From assembly GCA_900762355.1 (NCBI GenBank), contig CAAFGE010000050.1, positions 1 through 59,352 of the forward strand: a DNA stretch of 59,352 nucleotides, in the 5' to 3' direction. Below the pieces are notes generated by a model. The model saw only the letters and a program-made list of their open reading frames with translations. It did not search any database and was not told the DNA's origin. Shown here piece by piece: positions 23,107 to 31,484 of the stretch (its first letter is position 1; every line of letters starts with the position of its first letter). Made by a program: the position numbers and the translations under genes. This stretch comes from an uncultured Collinsella sp. GTDB taxonomy: Bacteria; Actinomycetota; Coriobacteriia; Coriobacteriales; Coriobacteriaceae.

Positions 23107-23798
23107 GCATCCGCGACAACCTTGATATCTCGGCCTATCTGGTGCTCGGCCCCGAAAACACGCTCGGGCGCCCCGTGGGCGATGTGGTGGCCCAAGCACT
23201 CGACGCCGGCTTTACCTGCATCCAGGTGCGCTCCAAGGTGGCAAGCGCCCGCGAGATCATTGCGCTGACCGGCGACGCCGCGCAGGCAATCGCACAGGCT
23301 GGCAAGACCGGTCAGGTCGCTTTGCTGATTGACGACCGCCTGGACTGCGTACTCGCCGCGCGCGAGCAGGGCATTGCTGTCGACGGCGTGCACGTGGGTC
23401 AGAGCGACATTCCCGTCGAGGTCTGCCGCAAGCTGCTGGGGCCCAACGCCATCGTGGGCCTTTCCGCCCGTTGCGAGGAGATGCTCGAGTACGTCAAGAC
23501 CGCCGACATGAGCCTAGTCGACTACCTGGGCATCGGCCCACTCCACGAGACCGAGACCAAGCGCGACTGCGGACGCGCGGCCGACGGCTCTATCATCACC
23601 AAGAGCTTTGAGGACCTGGCCGCCCTCCACGCAGCAAGCCCCGTGCCCATCGTGGTGGGCGGCGGCGTCAAGACGGCCGACCTGCCGCAGCTTAAGGCCA
23701 CCGGCGTCGACGGCTTCTTTGTGGTGAGCGCCGTCTGCAGCGCCGATGACCCCTACGCCGCGGCCAAGGAGCTCGTCGACACCTGGCAGCAGGCGTAA
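23103..23798 (+). CDS. thiE: Thiamine phosphate synthase
   Basis: 231 residues, TIM-barrel enzyme joining HMP-pyrophosphate with thiazole phosphate. Motifs: CIQVRSK, LLIDDRLD, DGVHVGQSD, VGLSARCEE, DYLGIGPLHET, VGGGVK. It overlaps the preceding gene by ATGA with AGGAGG upstream. Together with thiM this gives a salvage route from thiazole; no HMP kinase (thiD) lies in the operon. The operon ends at a hairpin at 23843. Confidence 0.93.
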   Translation: MSIRDNLDISAYLVLGPENTLGRPVGDVVAQALDAGFTCIQVRSKVASAREIIALTGDAAQAIAQAGKTGQVALLIDDRLDCVLAAREQGIAVDGVHVGQSDIPVEVCRKLLGPNAIVGLSARCEEMLEYVKTADMSLVDYLGIGPLHETETKRDCGRAADGSIITKSFEDLAALHAASPVPIVVGGGVKTADLPQLKATGVDGFFVVSAVCSADDPYAAAKELVDTWQQA

Positions 23799-23842
23799 GT
23801 CTAGGCCGAGCAGCTGATTCGCAGCCTCATATCTTCAGCAAT

Positions 23843-23888
23843 GGAAAGCGCATCCCAGTTTGGGTCTCCATTCCGGGATGCGCTTTCC
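23843..23888. terminator. Hairpin between convergent thiE and patatin genes
   Basis: GGAAAGCGCATCCC pairs perfectly with GGGATGCGCTTTCC around an 18-base loop. There is no strong U-tract, but its place between convergent stops supports bidirectional termination. Confidence 0.6.
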
Positions 23889-23910
23889 GCCGAGATGGAG
23901 GCAGCAGCCT

Positions 23911-24780
23911 CTACCCTGCCAGATATGCCTCCAGTGCCGGCAAGGTCGCCTCCGCATCGCGGCGACCAATCTGGTAGATGCGCTCAAGTTCATCGGGCTC
24001 GCGACACAGCGACGGCACCTTCACCGATTCGCTCGGACGCACCACAAAGATCTCGCCGGCAGCCTCGCGACGTGCCAGGTCATCGAGCGTGGCATTGTAG
24101 ACCTCATGCCGGTGCTCAAGCGCTGCGACAAACTCCGGATAGTGACGGAACACGCGCCGCAGCATGGGCATCACGCTGTTGGGCTGCTTCACAAAGCCCG
24201 CCGGCTGCGTGAGTACCACGATATTGCGGTCATACCCCTGCGCAAACAGCCACGCGCTGGGAATAGAATCAGCCACGCCACCATCCAGATACTTATGCCC
24301 GTCAATAGCAACGGGACACGTCGCCACGGGAATTGCCGACGACGCCCGAATCCACTCGATATCGCGCTCGTCGCCATACGGCAGATCGTGATAGACGGCC
24401 TTGCCCGTCTCGATATCGGTACACACGCACGTAAATCGCATGGGACAGGTGCGATACGCCTCCAAGTCGATGGGATCGCGCTCGATAGGCACCTCGTGAT
24501 AAGCAAAGTCGGCATTGTACATATCGCCGGTTCGCAGCCAGCTGGTCACGCTCGCATAGCGCTTGTCGGCGCAATAGGCCTTGTTATAGCGAATGGCGCG
24601 GCCGATCTGGCGCGATTTAAAGTTGTAGCCAAACGCCGCGCCCGCCGAGACGCCCACCATATGGTCGCAGGTCAAACCGTGCTCCATCCATACATCGAGC
24701 ACGCCCGCCGTATACATACCGCGGTAGCCGCCTCCCTCGAGCGCCAGCCCCACCGTGCGCGTCATATTTGACTGTGCCAT
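23911..24780 (-). CDS. Patatin-like phospholipase (YjjU-type)
   Basis: 289 residues. The patatin features are the oxyanion loop GGGYRGMYTAG, the nucleophile GVSAG near residue 45 and the catalytic Asp in LDGGVAD near residue 160. No signal peptide, so a cytosolic acyl hydrolase acting on phospholipid or acyl esters. The ATG at 24780 follows GGAGATGG; the open frame further upstream has no start with a site. It is convergent with the thiamine operon and appears to be transcribed alone. Confidence 0.88.
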   Translation of the reverse strand: MAQSNMTRTVGLALEGGGYRGMYTAGVLDVWMEHGLTCDHMVGVSAGAAFGYNFKSRQIGRAIRYNKAYCADKRYASVTSWLRTGDMYNADFAYHEVPIERDPIDLEAYRTCPMRFTCVCTDIETGKAVYHDLPYGDERDIEWIRASSAIPVATCPVAIDGHKYLDGGVADSIPSAWLFAQGYDRNIVVLTQPAGFVKQPNSVMPMLRRVFRHYPEFVAALEHRHEVYNATLDDLARREAAGEIFVVRPSESVKVPSLCREPDELERIYQIGRRDAEATLPALEAYLAG

Positions 24781-25104
24781 GCGACCATCTCCGTTCCTGC
24801 GTTTTAAAACGGGACAAGTATACCCGTCAACATATATCGTCCCAGTCGCATTTTTATCGAACATCGCATCGTCGCGCTACCGCTTGTCGAATAATAGCCG
24901 CCCACAGCATGTGCACCCATATATAATTGTGCACTATTGTTTACACTACTCAGCTGTTATCAACAGCGAACATTAGCCGGCAAATTAACTCAACAACGCG
25001 GCAAGGCGGGGGCCTGGATACATGCAAAGCGCTGAGCAACGACGCGTGTACACAACGAGCTCGCCCGACGCAATCCGCCCCGACCTCAGAAAGCCGCTTA
25101 GAAC
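24781..25104. other. Gene-free 324 bp between patatin and c-di-GMP genes
   Basis: Divergent promoter region. It is AT-richer around 24920-24960 and holds a perfect short inverted repeat, GCTGTT-ATC-AACAGC (24953-24967), and two GTGCAC sites 20 bp apart near 24910-24933. I see no convincing riboswitch; fragments such as GCAAAGC recall the c-di-GMP-I aptamer but the rest does not fit. Confidence 0.4.
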
Positions 25105-27822
25105 ATGGAAACTGTCAGCAATTACACCGAAATGCTCGAAAAGACCGTCCGCGACCTTCTCGAACGTCAAGACGATCTGATCAGGACTGCCTTTACCGAC
25201 CAGCTTACTGGGCTTGGCAACCGTGGCGGCTTTGCCCGTTCCCTCGAGGAGCTCTGGGAGCAGGACGCCCCCGTTACCATGGCGTTCATCGATATCGACA
25301 ATCTCAAGCACTGCAACGACGTCTTTGGGCATGACGAGGGCAACCGCTATATCTTGCAGGTAAGTCTCTATCTTAAGCTGTATATGAAGGTGGGCGAAGC
25401 GGCGTTTCGCATAGGCGGCGACGAGTTTGCCATCCTGTCTACGATTGCAACCGAGGACGACCTCGCCGAACGTCTGGAACGCTGCCGAACGGTCTTGCTC
25501 AAAAACAACGATTCCGAGATGCCCCGCTCGTTTAGCTACGGAGTGTCGCATGCCGACCCCGCCCTGGGCGAAGCCCGCAATCGCATGACGCTCGATGCCG
25601 ACCATCGCATGTACGACTACAAGCTACGTCATGCCATGCACCTCGATCGACGCAATATCACGCAAGTCCACGCCGACGACTTCGAAATAAGCGACCGCGT
25701 TTTCGACGCCTTTTCGATGCTCAACGAGGGCCGCTATTTCTTTATCGAAAACTTGGACAAACATCGCACCCTCTGGTCACAAGGTGCCTTGCGCGATCTC
25801 GGTCTCCCCTCGGAGCACATAGACAACTGCCGCGATTACTGGAAAACGCGCGTCCATCCCAATGACCTTGAGGCCTGCATCAACGACATCGACCAGGTCT
25901 ATAACGGCACCAAGCACCGTCGCGTCATGCAATATCGTGTGCGCAATGCCGTCGGCGACTACGTCCTTTGCCGTGCTCGCGGGTTTCGTATCGACGGCGA
26001 CGGAAATGTCCCCTCGCTCTATGTCGGCGAGCTCGTCAACCACTCACTTGCCGAAACCGTCGATGCCGCGACGGGCCTCGGTACGCAGCGCATGCTGGTC
26101 AACGCTATCGATGCCTGCCGTCGCGACCATTGCAAGACGGGGCTTATAGCGGTGCGCGTTCGTGGCACCGCGAAGCTCAACGAGCTCTACGGAGCCGAGG
26201 CCGTCGACAACATGCTTGCCGAATACGCAGGTCGTATACTGTCGATCACCCACGGCAGGAGTAGGGTCTACCGTTCACGAAGCGTCCAATTCGTCGTGCT
26301 CAGCAACGATTTGGACCATGAGGCATTCGAGCAACTGACTTGCCACCTTAAAGAGGCCGTTTTCGCTCCTGTTCAAATCGCGGGCGACACCATTACTCCC
26401 GTCTGTCTTGTCGTTCCGGCCTTTTACGAGCACTTAACTCATCAAACGACTGCCGTTTTAGGCGAACTCGAGCGTCGCCTTCGCACGGCCGGCGGGCTTG
26501 TTCCCAACGACAGCCTCCCCATACCCGAGGCGGAGCGCAAAAGCGCCATCGCCGAACGCATCGACTTGCTCACGGGCCTCTATCGACCCAGCGAGTTTAT
26601 GCGGCTCGCCAACGCATTTCTCAAGACAAGGCGCGACGGTGCCTGGTGCATCGCCACGGTCGACATGGGCCACATGCGCCTGTTTAATGAATGGCACGGC
26701 CAGGCCGAGGGCGACCGCGTGCTCGCCGATGTGGGCACGGTCCTCAAGGACATCGAGAATGCCGATATGGGAGTCGCAGGATACTGGGGCCAAGATGACT
26801 TTTGCGTACTCATCCCCTTTAAGCACATCACCGTCCATCAAATCTACAACCGCATTCGCGAGGCCGTAGCCAGGCATGATGACGGCGTAGGTTTTTGGCC
26901 GTCCATGGGCGTTTACCCCATCGACTCCAATGAGGAGATCACCATCGATGCGCAGGCGAAGGCCATGTTTACCAATCGGCGCGCAAAAAACGACTTCAAG
27001 GAGCGCATTGCCATTTTCTGCCCCGCGGAGTACGAGCGCGAAGTCGTGTTCCACCGCACGCTGAGCGAATTCCAGTACGCGCTCTCGGACGGTCGCATTA
27101 CCTACCACTTGCAGCCCCAGGTCGATATGAAAACCGGCGAGATTATTGGCGCCGAAGCACTCACCCGCTGGATTGACAAGGACGGCTCTCTCATTTCGCC
27201 CGTAACGTTTATCCCCACACTCGAGGAAAGCGGCTTTGTGGTGACACTCGACAAGTACATTTGGCAGGGTGTCGCCTCGTGGCTGCGCGAGCGCATCGAT
27301 CGCGGTCTTCGTGTGGTTCCGGTCTCGCTTAATGTGTCGCGCGTGGATATCCTTGCCTGCGACGTTGCCGAACATATGGGGGCGCTTGCCGCCCAATACA
27401 AGCTACCGCCCGAGCTCATGCGCATTGAGATCACCGAGACGGCTTATACGGGAGACCCCGAGGCCGTGGACAAGCTGACAGCCGACCTGCACACCCGCGG
27501 CTTCTCGACCTACATGGACGATTTTGGCACCGGCCAGTCCACGCTCGCGATGCTCAAGAACGTCAACGTCGACGTCATCAAGCTCGACCGCACGTTTGTG
27601 CCCACCGACCGCGATCAAGGCCGCAGTACGCAGATCATTTCATCGATGCTCGAAATGGCGCAGTCGCTCCATCTGCCGGTCGTGGTCGAAGGCGTTGAGA
27701 CAAATGAGCAGGCGAACATGCTACGACAAATGGGAGCCTGCCACGCTCAGGGCTTCCTCTACTACCGCCCCATGCCGGCAAAGGATTTTGAGGCATTGCT
27801 CGATGGTGGCAATAGCAACTGA
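25105..27822 (+). CDS. Multidomain c-di-GMP enzyme: GGDEF-PAS-GGDEF(degenerate)-GGDEF(degenerate)-EAL
   Basis: 905 residues, no membrane segment. Residues 28-175 are a GGDEF domain with intact GGDEF at 104-108 and no RxxD inhibitory site just before it. A PAS_3-like domain follows (about 195-315, with TRVHPNDLEA). Two further GGDEF folds are degenerate (RSRSVQFVVL; WGQDDFCVL). The C-terminal EAL domain has EAL at 684-686, SLNVSR, EITETAY, MDDFGTG, IKLDR and VVEGVET, so it looks catalytically competent. It could both make and degrade c-di-GMP. The ATG at 25105 has only a weak site. The next gene is a paralog of its N-terminal part. Confidence 0.9.
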   Translation: METVSNYTEMLEKTVRDLLERQDDLIRTAFTDQLTGLGNRGGFARSLEELWEQDAPVTMAFIDIDNLKHCNDVFGHDEGNRYILQVSLYLKLYMKVGEAAFRIGGDEFAILSTIATEDDLAERLERCRTVLLKNNDSEMPRSFSYGVSHADPALGEARNRMTLDADHRMYDYKLRHAMHLDRRNITQVHADDFEISDRVFDAFSMLNEGRYFFIENLDKHRTLWSQGALRDLGLPSEHIDNCRDYWKTRVHPNDLEACINDIDQVYNGTKHRRVMQYRVRNAVGDYVLCRARGFRIDGDGNVPSLYVGELVNHSLAETVDAATGLGTQRMLVNAIDACRRDHCKTGLIAVRVRGTAKLNELYGAEAVDNMLAEYAGRILSITHGRSRVYRSRSVQFVVLSNDLDHEAFEQLTCHLKEAVFAPVQIAGDTITPVCLVVPAFYEHLTHQTTAVLGELERRLRTAGGLVPNDSLPIPEAERKSAIAERIDLLTGLYRPSEFMRLANAFLKTRRDGAWCIATVDMGHMRLFNEWHGQAEGDRVLADVGTVLKDIENADMGVAGYWGQDDFCVLIPFKHITVHQIYNRIREAVARHDDGVGFWPSMGVYPIDSNEEITIDAQAKAMFTNRRAKNDFKERIAIFCPAEYEREVVFHRTLSEFQYALSDGRITYHLQPQVDMKTGEIIGAEALTRWIDKDGSLISPVTFIPTLEESGFVVTLDKYIWQGVASWLRERIDRGLRVVPVSLNVSRVDILACDVAEHMGALAAQYKLPPELMRIEITETAYTGDPEAVDKLTADLHTRGFSTYMDDFGTGQSTLAMLKNVNVDVIKLDRTFVPTDRDQGRSTQIISSMLEMAQSLHLPVVVEGVETNEQANMLRQMGACHAQGFLYYRPMPAKDFEALLDGGNSN

Positions 27823-27880
27823 TACGCTCGCACGCAAAACGCCACCGCCGAAGGGGGCATTTGTCCCCATTGGCTAACTT

Positions 27881-27911
27881 ATATCCCCAATTCAAGCCGA
27901 ATTGGGGATAT
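27881..27911. promoter_or_regulatory. Perfect 13-bp inverted repeat between the two c-di-GMP genes
   Basis: ATATCCCCAATTC and GAATTGGGGATAT are separated by 5 bp. No T-run follows, so it may be an operator or 5'-leader hairpin for the second gene, whose start is 39 bp downstream, as well as a weak terminator for the first. Confidence 0.55.
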
Positions 27912-27949
27912 GATACAAACCGTTGTTCCGCCCAAGGAGGTTATCCATC

Positions 27950-29479
27950 ATGAACGAGTCGTATCGCATGGGCGAGCAATCGATTATTGCCTATCTTCAG
28001 CGACTTGCGAATGGCATCTCGACCGCCGAACTCGATGTTGCCGCGCTGCCCGCTGGACTACGCGCCGTTGGTGAGCAACTGCAAAAGACGCATGCCATCC
28101 TGCAACAAGAGCGCCAGTTGCTCGAGAGCAACGCCTATATCGACCCGCTCACCAACTTGGGCAACCGCAACGGATTCGACCGTCACGTTGAGCAACTCTG
28201 GCACAAAGGCGACCCCTTCACCTGCGCCTATATTGACATCGACCATCTCAAACATTGCAATGATAGGTTTGGTCACGCCGAAGGCAATCGCTATATTCTG
28301 AGCATCTGCCGCACGCTCTCCGAAACCATGGAGCACGATGAGATGCTGTTCCGTATCGGTGGAGACGAGTTTGTGCTCATCTCGCCCTCCGCAAACGAGA
28401 CCGAACTCGAGCAGCGCTTGGAGCAGGTACGTACCGGACTGATCGAGGCGAGCTCAGGTGGCAAGGCACCCATGATCGGCAGCTTTAGCTTTGGCTGCTC
28501 GCGCGTCGATCCACTTGCCGGCGACACGCGTCGCCAGATGACGATGGATGCCGATCGCAAGATGTATCGCTATAAGCTTATGCATCGTGTGCAGCAACCG
28601 AAAGACGATGACGCGCCGCAACGCCCAATCGTCGATCAGCTTCCCTGCAACGACCGGGTGTTCCAAGCGATTTCCATGAGCTCCGAGACGCGCTATCCGT
28701 TTATCCTCAATCTCGATACCGGAGAATCGCAATGGTCGGTTAACGCCGTGCGCGATTTTGACCTGCCCTCCCAGCACCCTTTTAACTCAGTCGATATGTG
28801 GCTCGCCCGCGTTCATCCCGAGGACCGCGACAACGTACGCGCCGAGCTCGACATGGTGATAAACAGCACGTGGCACTTCCACTACATGCAGTATCGCGTA
28901 ATGGATGCCACCGGAGCGTACGCGCTTTGCGATTGCACAGGCTACCGCTTGGACGGCACCGATACCGAGCCTAACATGTACGTGGGCATTATCATCAACC
29001 GAAGCCTAGCGGATACGACCGATTCCGTGACCGGTCTGGGCGATATTCACGCCCTGGTCAACGCCATTGGCGAAATGCGTCGCGTGGCGCGCAAGGCGGG
29101 TTTGATCGCCATTAAAATCGACGATATCGCTAATGTCAATGCCCACTTTGGCTTTGATGCGGGCGACCGCGTTTTGGCAGAAAGCGCCGCCTGCCTCATG
29201 GAATGCTCGCGCGGCAAGGGCCGTATGTTCCGCTCGACGGGGCCGACATTCGTGGCGCTTTTCGACGACTTTGATCCCGAAGAGACCGACGCGATCGCAG
29301 AAGAAATCGAGCGGTTCCTGGGTTCTCCCGTGCTCATCGGCTCGCTTGAATATCAGCCACCCATTCGTGTGGCGACGCTTCATCTGGACAGCGTTGACCG
29401 ACAGCCCGTTTCCATTTTGAACGAGCTCAAAGCGCGGCTTATAGAGGCGCCGCAAGTACCGGGCACCAAGCTGGACTAG
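27950..29479 (+). CDS. Diguanylate cyclase: GGDEF-PAS-GGDEF(degenerate)
   Basis: 509 residues, cytosolic. An N-terminal helical segment (30-60, probable coiled coil) leads into a GGDEF domain with intact RIGGDEF near residue 140. A PAS_3-like domain follows (LARVHPEDRDNVRAEL), then a degenerate GGDEF fold (FRSTGPTFVALFDDF). Domain order and many segments match the first two thirds of the preceding gene (NLGNRNGFDRHVEQLW against GLGNRGGFARSLEELW), so the two arose by duplication and this copy lacks the EAL part. The ATG at 27950 has AAGGAGG eight bases upstream. Confidence 0.9.
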   Translation: MNESYRMGEQSIIAYLQRLANGISTAELDVAALPAGLRAVGEQLQKTHAILQQERQLLESNAYIDPLTNLGNRNGFDRHVEQLWHKGDPFTCAYIDIDHLKHCNDRFGHAEGNRYILSICRTLSETMEHDEMLFRIGGDEFVLISPSANETELEQRLEQVRTGLIEASSGGKAPMIGSFSFGCSRVDPLAGDTRRQMTMDADRKMYRYKLMHRVQQPKDDDAPQRPIVDQLPCNDRVFQAISMSSETRYPFILNLDTGESQWSVNAVRDFDLPSQHPFNSVDMWLARVHPEDRDNVRAELDMVINSTWHFHYMQYRVMDATGAYALCDCTGYRLDGTDTEPNMYVGIIINRSLADTTDSVTGLGDIHALVNAIGEMRRVARKAGLIAIKIDDIANVNAHFGFDAGDRVLAESAACLMECSRGKGRMFRSTGPTFVALFDDFDPEETDAIAEEIERFLGSPVLIGSLEYQPPIRVATLHLDSVDRQPVSILNELKARLIEAPQVPGTKLD

Positions 29480-29550
29480 CGTCGTGGGGCGCATGATGGT
29501 TATTTTCCGATCTCAGGCGAACACATTGAGCAAATAGGTCGTACCCACAG

Positions 29551-29751
29551 TTAGCCGAACGCCCCTGCAGTCCCTCCCAGGGCCCGGGGGCACCGTTTTC
29601 GATACTCTTGGTTTCCTTTACCCGATGCAAATAAGTGCTCAACAACATAAAACCTATCCCCCGCCACGGATATGCCGTCGAGTAAATCTGTTAAGCCAAC
29701 CCTATCAAATTCTTTTGACAATTGGCTGTATTGGTCCATTTTGTCGTCCAT
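29551..29751 (-). CDS. Possible small ORF, unknown
   Basis: 66 codons from an ATG at 29751, 14 bp after the stop of the small membrane protein gene on the same strand. The first 50 residues look like a soluble protein (KEFDRVGLTDLLDGISVAG), the last 15 like read-through into unrelated DNA. Only GCGGAAG stands upstream. It may be a truncated remnant. Confidence 0.25.
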   Translation of the reverse strand: MDDKMDQYSQLSKEFDRVGLTDLLDGISVAGDRFYVVEHLFASGKGNQEYRKRCPRALGGTAGAFG

Positions 29752-29765
29752 CCCGCTTCCGCTGG

Positions 29766-30086
29766 CTATCGCCTCATAAACACAAACCTAACGAGCCGCA
29801 CGAACGACAAAGAGGCCAAGCTGAACAGAAGTAGAACCAAAACTTCAAAAACACTGGTATTCCAATCGCGTACCCAGCCCTCTACCGCCCACAAGAAAAA
29901 CAGCAGCCCCATCCATAACGTCACAGAAGAAATCAACTTTGCGTAAGGGCATATATCAATTCCGCTCTCCCTTTTTGTGACATCATATCCAGCAATTGAG
30001 CTGAGCCATCTTCCTCTTCTGTATTGGATTGAAAGAAGAATCAGGGCAATCGAAGTTATCAAACAGACAGCATCCTCTGTTTCCAT
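29766..30086 (-). CDS. Small three-helix membrane protein (DUF3784-like)
   Basis: 106 residues with hydrophobic segments near 8-20, 52-68 and 80-100, and IAGYDVTKRESG after the first helix, which recalls the GYN-type motif of DUF3784 proteins; that assignment is tentative. The ATG at 30086 follows AAAGGAAG. The gene is AT-richer than its neighbours and sits alone in a stretch without other conserved genes, which suggests acquired DNA. Function unknown. Confidence 0.6.
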   Translation of the reverse strand: METEDAVCLITSIALILLSIQYRRGRWLSSIAGYDVTKRESGIDICPYAKLISSVTLWMGLLFFLWAVEGWVRDWNTSVFEVLVLLLFSLASLSFVRLVRFVFMRR

Positions 30087-30420
30087 AGAACTTCCTTTGC
30101 TTTCCGTCCTAGCTGCGCGTTCGCAATCGAATCAAACCAAGTGTGAATTACTCGATAGCAGCCGCCTTAGTATAAATCATAGCCTCCGCAGCAGCCCGCC
30201 TTCCAAGACCTCAAAGCTCACCATCGAGGGCGACCCGCCCAGACCCCTTACAATCTGCTCGCACGAGGCCCCGCACTCCAACATCCTCTGGACCGTATCC
30301 CGCACGTACCTGGTGAGCGAGCCTGCCGTGGGCCCTCGGAGCCGGCATCGCGCCCCACGCCATCCGCCCGCTCATGCGATAATCCTCTGCATAAGTCATC
30401 GACAGCAGAGGGAGTTTGTG
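30087..30420. other. Gene-poor 334 bp before the flavin reductase
   Basis: It contains AT-rich promoter DNA for the small membrane protein, a short gene fragment (30177-30323, minus strand) and the promoter of the flavin reductase gene. Nothing else can be supported. Confidence 0.5.
30177..30323 (-). pseudogene. Possible gene remnant, C-terminal fragment
   Basis: 48 codons ending in TGA read as a plausible helical C-terminus (RYVRDTVQRMLECGASCEQI, then RGLGGSPSMVSFEVLEGG). No start with a ribosome site exists upstream, and codon use is GC-rich unlike the AT-rich flank. It looks like the tail of a truncated gene; the family is not recognised. Confidence 0.3.
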
Positions 30421-31044
30421 ATGAAGGTTCTTTTAGTCAACGGTAGCCCCAAGGCAAACGGCAACACCGCTCGCGCGCTTGCCGAAGTCGCCGAGCAATT
30501 GCATGCCGAGGGTATCGATACCGAGGTGTTCCAGCTGGGCGCCAAGCCCATTCGCGACTGCATTGGCTGTGGCCGGTGCGGCAAGCTCGATTACCGCTGC
30601 ACCTTTGACGACGACGTGGTCAACGAGCTCATTGCCGCCGCCGAGCAGGCAGACGGCTTTGTCTTTGGCTCGCCCGTCTATTACGCGCACCCCAGCGGCC
30701 GCATCCTCTCGGCCCTCGACCGCGCGTTTTATGCTGGCAGCAAGGCCTTTGCGCACAAGCCGGGCGCCTCTGTCGCCGTTGCCCGCCGCGGCGGCACGTC
30801 GACCACGTTCGATGTACTCAACAAGTACTTCACCATCAACCAGATGCCCGTAGTTGCCTCCACCTACTGGAACAACGTGTTTGGCCGCGTGCCCGGCGAC
30901 GCCGATGGGGATGCCGAGGGCCTTGCCACCATGCGAAACATCGGTAAAAACATGGCCTGGCTCCTGCGTTGCATCGAGGCAGGCCAGGCCGCCGGCATCA
31001 ACGCACCCGAGGCAGATCGCGCAACGACCAACTTCATTCGTTAG
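30421..31044 (+). CDS. Flavodoxin-like NAD(P)H-dependent FMN reductase
   Basis: 207 residues of the PF03358 flavoprotein family: the FMN phosphate loop is NGSPKANGNTARAL, followed by CIGCGRC (a Cys cluster common in this subgroup), FGSPVYYAHPSG for flavin binding and ARRGGTSTT. It likely reduces quinones, nitro compounds or other acceptors in the cytosol with NAD(P)H. The ATG at 30421 has AGAGGGAG eight bases upstream. The next gene follows after 12 bp, so the two are probably co-transcribed. Confidence 0.9.
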   Translation: MKVLLVNGSPKANGNTARALAEVAEQLHAEGIDTEVFQLGAKPIRDCIGCGRCGKLDYRCTFDDDVVNELIAAAEQADGFVFGSPVYYAHPSGRILSALDRAFYAGSKAFAHKPGASVAVARRGGTSTTFDVLNKYFTINQMPVVASTYWNNVFGRVPGDADGDAEGLATMRNIGKNMAWLLRCIEAGQAAGINAPEADRATTNFIR

Positions 31045-31056
31045 AACGGCGGGACC

Positions 31057-31398
31057 ATGAATATTCAAATCTTCGGGACTAAGAAGTCCTTCGATACCAA
31101 GAAGGCCCAGCGCTATTTTAAGGAGCGCCGCATTAAGGTGCAGTTTATCGACCTTAAGGAAAAGGAGATGAGCAAGGGCGAGCTCACGAGCGTGATGCAG
31201 GCGGTCGGCGGCATCGACAAGCTACTCAATCCCAAGGCCAAGGACGAGGAGACACTCGCGCTCATCCAGCACCTCACCCCTAGCCAGCGCTTCGACAAGT
31301 TGCTCGAAAACCAGCAGGTTCTAGCCGAGCCCATCGTTCGCAACGGCAAAAAGGCCACCGTCGGCTATTGCCCCGATGTATGGGGAGCCTGGGAGTAG
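31057..31398 (+). CDS. ArsC/Spx-family protein lacking the N-terminal Cys
   Basis: 113 residues with the thioredoxin-like ArsC/Spx fold: IQIFGTKKSFDTKKAQRYFKE at the N-terminus, a middle helical part (LNPKAKDEE) and PIVRNGKKATVGY at the end. In YffB/ArsC relatives the position of Ser11 (KKSFDTKKA) is the redox Cys. Here it is Ser, and the only Cys is near the C-terminus (GYCPDVW), so classical arsenate reduction is unlikely. A regulatory or structural role is possible. It starts 12 bp after the flavin reductase gene. Confidence 0.82.
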   Translation: MNIQIFGTKKSFDTKKAQRYFKERRIKVQFIDLKEKEMSKGELTSVMQAVGGIDKLLNPKAKDEETLALIQHLTPSQRFDKLLENQQVLAEPIVRNGKKATVGYCPDVWGAWE

Positions 31399-31484
31399 CT
31401 TGTGTTATTTGCCGGCGCATGGGTATAAGAGCAGGCGTTTGGCATAAGATTTAACTGTAAGCCATGTCTAACAAAGGAGGGCAC

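Noticed and set aside
24970..25104. c-di-GMP-I (GEMM) riboswitch before the GGDEF-EAL gene
   Set aside because: GGCAAGGC and GCAAAGC pieces recall it, but the GNRA tetraloop-receptor and paired regions are not in place.
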